DNA of 64,000 nt from contig JACKEA010000005.1 of the NCBI GenBank assembly GCA_020633235.1, positions 434,001 through 498,000 on the forward strand, read 5' to 3'. Shown here piece after piece: positions 34,559-43,055 of this stretch. Below the pieces are notes generated by a model that saw nothing but the letters and a program-made list of their open reading frames with translations, did not search any database and was not told where the DNA came from. Source of the stretch: Polyangiaceae bacterium (GTDB lineage: Bacteria; Myxococcota_A; Polyangia; Polyangiales; Polyangiaceae). Made by a program: the position numbers and the translations under genes. Every line of letters begins with the position of its first letter. Position 1 is the first letter of the stretch.

Positions 34559-37500
34559 CTACTCCGCTGCGTGAGCGGCGAGGGGCTCTTTGCGCCGAAG
34601 GTGGCGACGCAAGAAGCCCTGGAACTGGTCCATGTACACGAAGACCACGGGCGTGACGTACAGCGTGAGGAGCTGCGAGAAGAGCAGACCACCGACGACG
34701 GCCAGACCGAGGGGCTGACGCGACTCCGCTCCTGCGCCGATGCCAAGGGCGATGGGCAAGGTGCCGAACAGCGCGGCCATCGTCGTCATCATGATGGGAC
34801 GGAAGCGCACCACGGAGGCCTCGTGGATGGCTTGCGCGGCGGACTTCGTGGCGTCCTTCTGCGCTTCGATGGCGAAGTCCACCATCATGATGCCGTTCTT
34901 CTTCACCAACCCCACGAGCAGGATCACGCCGACGAAGGCGTACACGTTCAAGTCGATGCCGAAGAGCATCAGCGTGGCCAAGGCGCCGAAGCCGGCGAAG
35001 GGCAGGGCGGAGAGGATCGTGAGCGGGTGGATCCAGCTCTCGTACAGGATGCCGAGCACCAGATAGATCACGAAGATGCTGACGATGAGCAGCATGCCGA
35101 GGCCGGACAAGGACGACTGGAAGGCTTCTGCCGTGCCCTGGAAGCGCGTCGTGATGCTGGCCGGCATCATGTGCCGCGCGGTGTCCTCCACTTTGTCGAC
35201 GACGGTGCTGAGGCCGTAGCCGGGCGCCAGGTTGAAGGACACGGTGACGGCGGGAAGCTGGCCGTCGTGGGTGACGGAAAGCGGGCCCACGCCGCGATCC
35301 AGCTTGGCGACGGCGCCGATGGGCACCAGCCGGCCCTGGCTCGAGCGGATGTAGAGCTTCTGCAGCGCCTCGGGGCGGTGTTGGGCGGCCGGATCGAGCT
35401 CCAGGATCACGGCGTAGGTGTTGTCCGGCGCGAAGATGGTGGACACCTGGCGGTTGCCGTAGGCGCTGTACAGCGCATCTTCGATCTGCTGCACGCTGAT
35501 GCCCAAGCTGGCGGCGCGGTCGCGATCCACGTTGACCCGCAGCTCGGGGTTCTTGAGCTGAATGTCGGTGGTGACGTCGCGCACTCCCGGGATGTCCTCC
35601 ATGGCCTTGGCGAGCTTGGGGCCGTACTCGTACAGCTCCCGCGGCTCCGTGGACTGGAGCGAGAGCTGGTACTCGCTCTTGGTCAGCCGCCCGCCGATGC
35701 GAATGGGGGGCGGCACCTGCATGAACACCTTCATGCCGGGCACGTGAGCCGTCTGCTTGCGGAGGCGAGCGATGACTTCCTCGACGGGGGCGCGCTCGGA
35801 GCGGGGCTTGAGCCGGGCGAACAGGAAGCCCTGGTTGGAAGCGCCGATGCTACCGCGGGCGCCTACGTTCGACATGAAGCTGTCGACCGCGGGATCTTCC
35901 TTCACGATGGCGGCGATCTGCTGCTGGCGCTCCTTGGCAGCTTCGAACGAGATGCCCTCGACCGCTTCCGTGAGGGCGAAGATCTGGCCGTTGTCCTCCG
36001 TGGGCAGGAAGCCCTTGGGAATGGTGCGGAAGAGCATGACCGTGGCGACCAGCACGCCGAGCGTGAGGACCATGGTCGACCGCTTGTGGCGGAGCACGAC
36101 GGACAGGGTGCGGTCGTAGATCGACAGCGCGAGCTCGAAGCCGCGCTCGACGGCTTGATAGGCGCGGCCGGGAGGCTTTTCTCCGTGGGGACGGAGCAGG
36201 CGCGCGGACAGCATGGGCGTCAGCGTGAGGGACACGAACCCGCTGATCAAAATGGCCGCCGCGATGGTGACGGAGAACTCCGCGAACAGTCGTCCGATGA
36301 TGCCGCCCATGAACAGGATGGGCACGAACACGGCGACGAGGGAGATCGTCATGCTCAGGATGGTGAAGCCGATCTCGCGGGCGCCATCCAAGGCGGCCTG
36401 CAGCGGCGGCTTGCCCATCTCCATGTGGCGGACGACGTTCTCCAGCATCACGATGGCGTCGTCGACGACGAAGCCCACGCTCAGGGTCAACGCCATGAGC
36501 GAGAGGTTGTCGAGCGTGTAGCCCGCCAGGTACATCACGCTGAAGGTGCCCACGACTGCCAGCGGCATGGCCAGGCTCGGGATCAGCGTGGCCGATAGGC
36601 GCCGGAGGAAGAGGAAGATCACGAGCACCACGAGCACCAGGGTGAGCAGCAGCGTGAACTGCACGTCCGCCACGGATTCCTTCACGGTTTCCGAGCGATC
36701 GAACAGCACCTCCAGGTTCACGGAGGCGGGCAGCTCCCGGCGAAAATTCGGCACCAGCTCCTTGATGCGGCGCGAGACGTCCACCGTGTTGGCCCCCGGC
36801 TGCTTCTGGATGGCCAGCACCACCGCGCGACGGTCCACGTTCCAGGCCGCGGTCTTGTCGTTCTCGACCGAGTCCTTGACGGTGCCGAGCTGATCCAGCG
36901 TGACGGGGCTGCCGTTGCGGTACACCACCACGATGGGGCGGTAGGCCTCCGCGCTGGTGAGCTGACCGTCCGCACGGATGGAGAACGCGCGATCCTTGGT
37001 GTACAGCGTGCCCGTGGGCAGGTTGACGTTGGCGCTCTGGATCGCCTTCTCGACTTCGTCGATGCCCACGCCCCGGCTAGCCAGGGTGTCGGGATCCAGC
37101 TGGATGCGGACGGCGTACTTCTGGGAACCGTACACGCTGACCTGAGCCACGCCGCGGATGGTCGAGATCTTCTGAGCCATGCGTGTCTCGGCGAACTCGT
37201 TCACCGTGTACAGCGGCAGCACCGTGCTCGACAGCGCCAGGTACAAGATGGGCTGCTCCGCCGGGTTCACCTTGCGGTAGCTGGGCGGCGAGGGCATGTC
37301 GCGGGGCAAGCGACCGCTGGCTCGGGAGATCGCGGCCTGGACGTCTTGAGCCGCCGAGTCGAGGTCGCGCTCCAGATCGAACTGCAACGTGACCTGCGTG
37401 GAGCCGAGGGAGCTCGACGAGCTCATGCTGTCGAGGCCATCGATGGTCGAGAACTCCCGCTCGAGGGGCGTGGCCACGCTGGAGGCCATCGTCTCTGCGC

Positions 37501-37663
37501 TGGCGCCGGGCAGGGAAGCGCTCACCAAGATGGTAGGGAAGTCCACGTCCGGCAGCGCGCTCACCGGCAGCCGCACGTAGGCGAGGGCGCCGAACACCAA
37601 CAGGGCGATCATCACCAGGGTGGTGGCGACCGGCCGTCGGATGAACGGCTCGGAGATGCTCAC
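34559..37663 (-). CDS. RND-family efflux pump permease (AcrB/MdtB-like)
   Basis: 1034 residues, the usual length. Twelve membrane helices in the 1 + 5 + 1 + 5 pattern and two large periplasmic loops are visible. Typical motifs are FIRRPVATTLVMIALLVFG at the N-terminus, the GFVVDDAIVMLENVVRH helix (proton-relay Asp pair) and a second half beginning at RHKRSTMVLTLG. It would pump drugs, lipids or other amphiphiles out of the cell with the adaptor encoded just upstream (GTGA overlap); an outer-membrane channel gene is not present nearby. Confidence 0.95.
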   Translation of the reverse strand: MSISEPFIRRPVATTLVMIALLVFGALAYVRLPVSALPDVDFPTILVSASLPGASAETMASSVATPLEREFSTIDGLDSMSSSSSLGSTQVTLQFDLERDLDSAAQDVQAAISRASGRLPRDMPSPPSYRKVNPAEQPILYLALSSTVLPLYTVNEFAETRMAQKISTIRGVAQVSVYGSQKYAVRIQLDPDTLASRGVGIDEVEKAIQSANVNLPTGTLYTKDRAFSIRADGQLTSAEAYRPIVVVYRNGSPVTLDQLGTVKDSVENDKTAAWNVDRRAVVLAIQKQPGANTVDVSRRIKELVPNFRRELPASVNLEVLFDRSETVKESVADVQFTLLLTLVLVVLVIFLFLRRLSATLIPSLAMPLAVVGTFSVMYLAGYTLDNLSLMALTLSVGFVVDDAIVMLENVVRHMEMGKPPLQAALDGAREIGFTILSMTISLVAVFVPILFMGGIIGRLFAEFSVTIAAAILISGFVSLTLTPMLSARLLRPHGEKPPGRAYQAVERGFELALSIYDRTLSVVLRHKRSTMVLTLGVLVATVMLFRTIPKGFLPTEDNGQIFALTEAVEGISFEAAKERQQQIAAIVKEDPAVDSFMSNVGARGSIGASNQGFLFARLKPRSERAPVEEVIARLRKQTAHVPGMKVFMQVPPPIRIGGRLTKSEYQLSLQSTEPRELYEYGPKLAKAMEDIPGVRDVTTDIQLKNPELRVNVDRDRAASLGISVQQIEDALYSAYGNRQVSTIFAPDNTYAVILELDPAAQHRPEALQKLYIRSSQGRLVPIGAVAKLDRGVGPLSVTHDGQLPAVTVSFNLAPGYGLSTVVDKVEDTARHMMPASITTRFQGTAEAFQSSLSGLGMLLIVSIFVIYLVLGILYESWIHPLTILSALPFAGFGALATLMLFGIDLNVYAFVGVILLVGLVKKNGIMMVDFAIEAQKDATKSAAQAIHEASVVRFRPIMMTTMAALFGTLPIALGIGAGAESRQPLGLAVVGGLLFSQLLTLYVTPVVFVYMDQFQGFLRRHLRRKEPLAAHAAE

Positions 37664-38829
37664 TGGCCTTCACCCCGTGGCGCGGGCGCCCGGGTCTTTT
37701 CCGCGGGCTCTTGGGGCTTTTCCGCGGGCGCGGGGGCGGCCTTGGCCTCCACCAGGGAACCTGGCGCCAGGCGGATTTGGCCGTCCGTGACCACTTTGTC
37801 GCCGGCCTTCACCCCACTGGCGAGCACGATCTCGTGGCCCACCTGTCGGTCCACCTTCACGTGCCGGAGCTCGGCGTGGTTGTCGGCGCTGACCACGAAC
37901 ACGTGATCGCCGTCTTGGCCGCTCTGAACCGCTGGCTCCGGCACGACCAGCGCCTTCGCCTCGACCTCGAGCTCGACCGCGGCGTCCACGAACTGACCCG
38001 GCCACAGAGCCTCGTCGGCGTTGTCGAGCTCCGCCTTCATGTCGATGGTTCCGGTGGCGGGGTCGATGGTGTTTTCGATGAAGGTGAGCTTGCCCTTGGC
38101 GGTCCAGGCGTCTTGTCCCCGAGGCCGCACGCGCACGGACACGTTTCCGCTCTTCAGGTGCGCGCGCACGCGAGCCAACGCCAGCTCCGGCACGCTGAAG
38201 CGCACGTAGATCGGTCGAATCGTGCGGATGGTGACCAGCGCCTTGTCCATCGGCTTGACCACGTTGCCGGCGTGGACGAGCAGACTGCCGGTGCGTCCGC
38301 TGATGGGCGCCCGAATGGCGGCATAGCTCACGTCGATGGCAGCACCGCTGACCGCGGCGCGATCCGCCTGCACGGTGGCCTCGGCGCTGGCCTTCTCGGA
38401 GCGTGCCTTGTCGAGCTCTTGCTGGGACGCCACGCCTTCGGCGACCAGCTTCTCCATTCGATCGAGCTCGGTCTTGGCCTGCTTGGCCAGCGCCTGATCC
38501 CGGACCAGCCGCGCCCGTGCCTCGCTCAGGGTCACACGGTAGGGGCGCGTATCGATCGTGAACAGGGGCTCGTCCTTCTTGACGAAGTCGCCTTCCTTGA
38601 AGTGGACGGTGCGGATCTCACCGCCCACCTGCGCCAGGACGCTCACCGTCTGGTACGCCTCGATGGTCCCGACGGCGCGCACCTCGCGAGGCATCGGTTT
38701 CTGTTCGACCGATGCGATCGTCACGGGGACCGGCCGCGCCTTGCCGTTGGGCGCGGCCTCACCGTTCTTGCTGCAGCCGGCGGCGAGCAGGAGCGCCGCC
38801 GCCAAGAGCGATTGAGACTTGGCGTGCAT
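37660..38829 (-). CDS. RND efflux periplasmic adaptor (MFP family)
   Basis: 389 residues. A lipobox LAAGC (Cys19) anchors it in the inner membrane. Domains in order are barrel-sandwich/lipoyl (ALSxSVLAQVGGEIRTV region about 60-90), helical hairpin (about 95-165), second lipoyl half (SYAAIRAPISGRTG), then beta-barrel (KGKLTFIENTIDPATGTI) and membrane-proximal part with GLKxGDKVVTDG-like sequence. It bridges the pump to an outer-membrane channel. The Pro/Ala/Glu/Lys-rich C-terminal tail is longer than usual. It is translationally coupled to the pump gene. Confidence 0.93.
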   Translation of the reverse strand: MHAKSQSLLAAALLLAAGCSKNGEAAPNGKARPVPVTIASVEQKPMPREVRAVGTIEAYQTVSVLAQVGGEIRTVHFKEGDFVKKDEPLFTIDTRPYRVTLSEARARLVRDQALAKQAKTELDRMEKLVAEGVASQQELDKARSEKASAEATVQADRAAVSGAAIDVSYAAIRAPISGRTGSLLVHAGNVVKPMDKALVTIRTIRPIYVRFSVPELALARVRAHLKSGNVSVRVRPRGQDAWTAKGKLTFIENTIDPATGTIDMKAELDNADEALWPGQFVDAAVELEVEAKALVVPEPAVQSGQDGDHVFVVSADNHAELRHVKVDRQVGHEIVLASGVKAGDKVVTDGQIRLAPGSLVEAKAAPAPAEKPQEPAEKTRAPAPRGEGQ

Positions 38830-38872
38830 GGGAGAAGCGCATACTTGCTACCGCTCCCTGCCGCCGACAAGC

Positions 38873-39133
38873 TCAGTTCTCGATTTCCTTCTCGAGCTTG
38901 TCGAGCTCGTCCTCCATGTTGGAGGCCGTGATCTTCTGCTCTGCCTCGTTCTCGAAGTCGGCTTCGGTGGGGATGCCCTCGCCGTCTTCGGCCGCCGGCG
39001 TGGTTTCCGTGGAGGCGACCGGCGTGGTCGTGGTGGTGCCCGACATATCGGTCTTCTCGGCCGCTTGTTCCTTCTTGTCACATCCTGAGAGGGCGAGGGC
39101 GGCACCCAGCAAGATCCAGGGTAGCCGCTTCAT
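38873..39133 (-). CDS. Small acidic lipoprotein
   Basis: 86 residues. Lipobox LSGC (Cys18), then a Thr/Ala/Glu-rich stretch and a short acidic helix (about 64-86, DELDKLEKEIEN). It follows the Lys/Glu-rich exported protein gene by an ATGA overlap. The two proteins may interact through their charged helices; no function is known. Confidence 0.7.
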   Translation of the reverse strand: MKRLPWILLGAALALSGCDKKEQAAEKTDMSGTTTTTPVASTETTPAAEDGEGIPTEADFENEAEQKITASNMEDELDKLEKEIEN

Positions 39134-39705
39134 TCCTCACCACCCTTCGACTTCAGGGTCTCCATGTGCTTGTCGTGGCGAGCCTTCTCCTTGGCGATGA
39201 GCTTGTCGGCGCGCTCCACCACGGCGTCCTTGCCAGCGGCCTTGGCCAGCGTTCGCACCCGCGTGAGGCGAGCCAATCGCCAGGCGTGGACCTTGAGCTC
39301 CGCACGAACGGCGGGGTGCTTGGTCAGATCCCCCCACTTCTCCTTGATCTCCTCCCGGCGCTTCTGCCGGCGCTCTTTGCGGGTCTCCTTGAGCTGCTCC
39401 CAGCTCTGCTTCCACGCTTCTCGAGTCTGAGCTCCGGCATCGTGACGGGCGTCGCGGGCCTCCTCCCGAGCTTCCTTCGCAGCCTTCCGCGCCTCTTCGG
39501 CGTCCCCCGCGTCCTCCCGGGTCTTCTTGATGGCTTCCTTGGTCTTCTCCCGGGCTTCCTTGGACTTCTCCCGCGCCTCCTTGCGAGCTTCGGCGGCCTT
39601 CTTCAGCTGTTCCTTGGCGGTCTTGGGCTGGCTAGCCGCGGGGGCAGCCACGCCGAGCAGCAGTGCAGCCGACACCAGCGCTGCAAACCTGTGTTTCTTC
39701 GTCAT
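39130..39705 (-). CDS. Exported Lys/Glu-rich coiled-coil protein
   Basis: 191 residues; AGGAGG lies 11 bases before the ATG. A signal peptide (about 1-27) is followed by about 75 residues of alternating Lys, Glu and Ala (EARKEAREKSKEAREKTKEA...), a long amphipathic helix or coiled coil, and then a shorter helical part. It is presumably periplasmic. Similar proteins occur in myxobacteria without known function. It lies divergent from the membrane ATPase gene (145-base gap). Confidence 0.75.
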   Translation of the reverse strand: MTKKHRFAALVSAALLLGVAAPAASQPKTAKEQLKKAAEARKEAREKSKEAREKTKEAIKKTREDAGDAEEARKAAKEAREEARDARHDAGAQTREAWKQSWEQLKETRKERRQKRREEIKEKWGDLTKHPAVRAELKVHAWRLARLTRVRTLAKAAGKDAVVERADKLIAKEKARHDKHMETLKSKGGEE

Positions 39706-39850
39706 CTGGGTTTCTGCCTCCTGAAGGGCCGTGAGTTGCACTGAGCAGGGCAGATTATGAGCAGACCTGGCTGCCGAGTGCCATGCCGGCCCAGGGGCCG
39801 AGGGGCGGAATGTTGTGGGCTTGATGGCGCCAGGGCCATGATCCCGCGTC

Positions 39851-41353
39851 ATGAGCCAACTCGCGCGGGTGCTGCTCCTGCTCGCGGTGGTGGCTGCGCT
39901 GGTCGGTGTCGTCGCCCTGGCCGTGCCGCTACCCACCTGGACGACGGCGTCCATCACGGACGCGGTGGTGCGTCACGCCCAGGAGTGTTTCGACAGCGTC
40001 GCCTGGCGCTGGCTCGGGGCTCTAGCGGTGGTGGCGATGGGGGCCGCGCTGGTCTTGGGAGTGGGGGAGCTCTTGCTCGGTGTGCGGCGTCCCGTGCGCG
40101 GTCCGGAGTTCGCGCAGCTGGACGAGCATTCCATCCGCGAGGCCGTAACGGAAGTTCGCCGCCGCGTGCAGCAATGCGTCGGCAAGACCGTCCACGTGGT
40201 GGAGCTGTTCAACGAGCTGGTGCGCGGTGCGGTCAGTGTGTCGGCGAGCGACATTCACATCTCCCCCACGCCGGAAGCGCTGAAGCTGACTTATCGCGTG
40301 CATGGCACGCTGTACCAAGTGGCGAGCGTGCCGCTGGACGTGGCCGCGCCCCTCACGACGCGGGTGAAGGTGCTGGCCCGCCTCGACACCTACGTTCGGG
40401 GTAGCCCGCAGGACGGCCGTTTGGTGCAGAACCTCGACGGTGGCGTGATCGAGGCCCGCGTCTCCACGCTGCCCACGGAAATGGGCGAGCGCATCGTGTT
40501 GCGGCTGGTGCGCGGCGGTCGACAGGTTCCGGATCTCGAGTCGCTGATGCTGGGGCCGGACGTGAGCGAGCGACTCGAAAACGTCCTGTCTCGACCCCAG
40601 GGTCTGCTGTTCGTGACGGGACCGGTGGGGAGCGGAAAGACGACCACGCTGTACGCGTCGATGAAGCACATCGCCCGCACCCGCGGCACGACCACCACAC
40701 TGGTCACGCTCGAGGATCCCATCGAGCTGGAGCTACCCTTTGCCACGCAAACCCAGATGCACCCGAAGGCGGGAATGACCTTCGCATCCACACTGCGTAG
40801 CGTGCTGCGGCAGGACCCGAACGTGCTGATGCTGGGCGAGATCCGAGATCGGGAGACCGCCGACATCGCCATGCAAGCCGGCCTCACGGGCCACCTGATC
40901 CTCACCACCGTCCATGGTCAGAGCGCCGCCGGTGTGTTCGCGCGCCTGGTGGACATGAACGTGGAGTCCTTCATTCTCGCCAGCGCTACGGTGGGTTGCC
41001 TCTCCCAGCGGCTGGTGCGGACCCTGTGCACGGCGTGCCGGCGCGAGGCGGCGCCCGACGCGTTGGTGGTGGATCGCTTCACGCAGCACGGCATCGTGCT
41101 GCCGCCGGGGCCGTACTACGAGCCGGTGGGATGCGACTTCTGCGAAGGGCAGGGGTACTCCGGGCGCCTGCCCATCGCGGAGCTGCTGGTGATGAACGAG
41201 CCCCTGCGCAAGGTGGTGAACGCGCGGGAGACCAGCGCGGAGATCCACGCCGTGGCCGTGGCGGAGGGCATGACGCCGCTGTTGCGAGACGGTTTGAATC
41301 GGGCCGTGGCCGGTGAGACGAGCCTGGCCGAGGTGCTGCGGGTGGCAGGATGA
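39851..41353 (+). CDS. Membrane-anchored GspE/PilB-type secretion ATPase
   Basis: 500 residues. Unlike GspE or PilB it begins with two membrane helices (about 6-27 and 55-78). The rest is a complete type II/IV secretion ATPase: NTD2-like part (about 110-225), Walker A GPVGSGKTT (257-265), Asp box and Walker B (LEDPIE), GEIRDRETADIAMQAGLTGH with the His box, then a zinc-binding CxxC...CxxC (CTAC and CDFC). No other secretin, pseudopilin or pilus gene is near, so it may serve a minimal or unrelated machine. It is followed by a PEGA-like protein gene with an ATGA overlap. Confidence 0.88.
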   Translation: MSQLARVLLLLAVVAALVGVVALAVPLPTWTTASITDAVVRHAQECFDSVAWRWLGALAVVAMGAALVLGVGELLLGVRRPVRGPEFAQLDEHSIREAVTEVRRRVQQCVGKTVHVVELFNELVRGAVSVSASDIHISPTPEALKLTYRVHGTLYQVASVPLDVAAPLTTRVKVLARLDTYVRGSPQDGRLVQNLDGGVIEARVSTLPTEMGERIVLRLVRGGRQVPDLESLMLGPDVSERLENVLSRPQGLLFVTGPVGSGKTTTLYASMKHIARTRGTTTTLVTLEDPIELELPFATQTQMHPKAGMTFASTLRSVLRQDPNVLMLGEIRDRETADIAMQAGLTGHLILTTVHGQSAAGVFARLVDMNVESFILASATVGCLSQRLVRTLCTACRREAAPDALVVDRFTQHGIVLPPGPYYEPVGCDFCEGQGYSGRLPIAELLVMNEPLRKVVNARETSAEIHAVAVAEGMTPLLRDGLNRAVAGETSLAEVLRVAG

Positions 41354-41778
41354 TCCGCGCGGCGGTGGGGCGAGCTGCGGCGGTGGCGCAACTGGCGGCG
41401 GCCCTGATGCTTCTGGTGCTGGCGATTCGCTTCGGCGTTTCCGCCGTGACCAAGAGCGTGGAGAGCAAGAATCCAGAGCTCGGGCCCGCGTCCAGCGCCA
41501 GCGCGGCTCCCACCCCGGTGGTGACCAAACGTCCGCCGCCGGCGTCCGTCCCCACCGTCGAGCGCGGCAAGTCCTTGCGACTGCCGATGGTGATCTCCAT
41601 CGGCCCGGATCGCTCCGAGCTGTACGTGAATGGAGTGCGGCTCGGTCACACGCCGTTCGTGGGCGAGGTGACGTGCAAGGCGGGGGAGAAGATCCGTATC
41701 GAGCTGGTCCCGCCCCGGGGCACTCCGAAGAGCTACGAGCGGCTTTGCGTCCCTGGTACGGTTCGCGTCGCGGACTGA
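41350..41778 (+). CDS. Membrane-anchored PEGA-like protein
   Basis: 142 residues. One membrane helix (about 10-35) and a Pro/Ala/Ser/Thr linker precede a C-terminal beta domain with LYVNGVRLGHTPF, like the PEGA repeats that bind surfaces or sugars. It starts within the stop of the GspE-like gene and its 3' end overlaps the convergent membrane protein gene by 46 bases. It may be the receptor or anchor of the GspE-like protein. Confidence 0.65.
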   Translation: MIRAAVGRAAAVAQLAAALMLLVLAIRFGVSAVTKSVESKNPELGPASSASAAPTPVVTKRPPPASVPTVERGKSLRLPMVISIGPDRSELYVNGVRLGHTPFVGEVTCKAGEKIRIELVPPRGTPKSYERLCVPGTVRVAD

Positions 41779-42746
41779 GGGGCGAGGGTCTGCAGGGCGG
41801 CGGCGAGCTCGCTGCCACCGCCGCCGGCGCAGGCCACGGCGTACAGGTCGTCCCCGGCGTCGAGCAGCACGTGCTCCAGCATTTCCGTGCCGGGGCTCAC
41901 GGCGTGGACACCGCGCAGCTTTTCCACCACCACGCGCTCACGTCCAAAGGCGTGGCCGAACACGGTGCGCTCGATGTCCAGCGTGCCGTCGCCCCAGCGT
42001 ACCCGCGTGCGCAAGCCCAGGACCACGACGCCGACGACCAGGAGGATGAGCAAGGTGACGGCCGCGAGGCTGGCGCTGAGAGCCGAGATGGCTTCGCCGC
42101 GGCGAAGCCGCGCGGTCATCATGATACCCATGGCCACGGCGATCACGACGGTTCCACCGAACACCGTAGCGGCAGTTCGACCCTGGCTCTCGTAGGGCCG
42201 AGCCTCGGCCACGAAAGCCGGCGCCGTTGCGGCAGCGGCGGGGGCCTCACCGTCGCGCCAGGGCGTCGCGCCCGGAGGTAGTCCCCAACCCGTGCGCACC
42301 GGGAGCTCGAGCACTCCCAACACCTTCCTCAAGTCCGACAGCACGCGCGCGGGGTCGCTCCCTTCCAACAGCCGCAAGTGTGCGCCGGACGCGAACAGGA
42401 GCTCGATGCGGTAGCGGCGACGCGGTGCTTCGTCGACCTCCGTCGTGTTGGTGAGCACGAGCTCGCGAGCGCCCGAGAGTGGCAAGTCCCCGCGGCGGGT
42501 GCGGACCACGCCCTGCGCGAGATCCACGATCAGCCGCTCGGCGCGGCGGACGCTGTACCAGAACAGGCTGACGGACAGGGCGCCCAGCAACACCGCCGTC
42601 GCGATCGGGTGTCCGTCCGGGACGCCCGGCGTCAGCAGCGGCAGCAACGCAAGCACGGCGAACGCCGTGGCCGTGAGCAGGGGGGCTCGCAGTCGGCCGC
42701 GTCGGTAGAACTCCAACGTCGTCGCGGTGATACGGCCGAGAACCAT
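41733..42746 (-). CDS. Multi-pass membrane protein, function unknown
   Basis: 337 residues. Two membrane helices near the N-terminus (about 20-60) and two more in the middle (about 190-245) separate soluble segments of about 110 and 85 residues. Clusters of Arg and Asp/Glu (for example RRGDLPLSGARELVLTNTTEV) suggest small cytosolic folds. No family is recognised. The 3' end overlaps the PEGA-like gene on the other strand by 46 bases. Confidence 0.65.
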   Translation of the reverse strand: MVLGRITATTLEFYRRGRLRAPLLTATAFAVLALLPLLTPGVPDGHPIATAVLLGALSVSLFWYSVRRAERLIVDLAQGVVRTRRGDLPLSGARELVLTNTTEVDEAPRRRYRIELLFASGAHLRLLEGSDPARVLSDLRKVLGVLELPVRTGWGLPPGATPWRDGEAPAAAATAPAFVAEARPYESQGRTAATVFGGTVVIAVAMGIMMTARLRRGEAISALSASLAAVTLLILLVVGVVVLGLRTRVRWGDGTLDIERTVFGHAFGRERVVVEKLRGVHAVSPGTEMLEHVLLDAGDDLYAVACAGGGGSELAAALQTLAPQSATRTVPGTQSRS

Positions 42747-42860
42747 CGGCGCGGCGGGAACCTAGTCGAAACGCGAGCGCACACCAACGCGAATTGGCTG
42801 GGCACTCTGCAGGGCATTTCGAAATCGCACGCTAAATTTCAGAATTGAAAACTACATTCC

Positions 42861-42888
42861 CCGACACGCTGTTCAACCTCTGGATAAT
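42861..42888 (+). promoter_or_regulatory. Candidate sigma-70-type promoter
   Basis: CCGACA (42861-42866) and GATAAT (42883-42888) are separated by 16 bases in an AT-rich patch. GATAAT matches the -10 consensus at 5 of 6 positions and CCGACA the -35 at 4 of 6. A transcript would start near 42895 and run into the terminator-like hairpin at 42934-42985. Confidence 0.4.
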
Positions 42889-42928
42889 ACAGGCAGCTGG
42901 GCGTGGCACGCGGTGTGCTCTATCCAGG

Positions 42929-42985
42929 CCTCGGCAGCAGCCCGAGGTGTCCCCCCCCTCCGCCCGGGCTGCTGCTCTTTTTTTG
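42929..42985 (+). terminator. Intrinsic terminator with competing upstream stem (attenuator-like)
   Basis: An 11-bp perfect stem (GCAGCAGCCCG at 42934-42944 with CGGGCTGCTGC at 42965-42975) is followed by TCTTTTTTTG. An alternative 6-bp stem, CCTCGG (42929-42934) with CCGAGG (42942-42947), uses part of the same 5' arm, so the two structures exclude each other. The rest of the 309-base region (42747-43055) between divergent genes shows no coding sequence. Confidence 0.7.
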
Positions 42986-43055
42986 TCTCCGCTTCGGCCC
43001 GCGGGCCGGCCGTTTTCTGGCGATGGGCCGCGGGTCCGTGCCATGTGAAGCGTCC

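Noticed and set aside
42895..42985. Signal recognition particle RNA or a known riboswitch in the leader
   Set aside because: The conserved GGTCAGG...GGAAGGAAGCAGCC region of SRP RNA and riboswitch signatures are absent.
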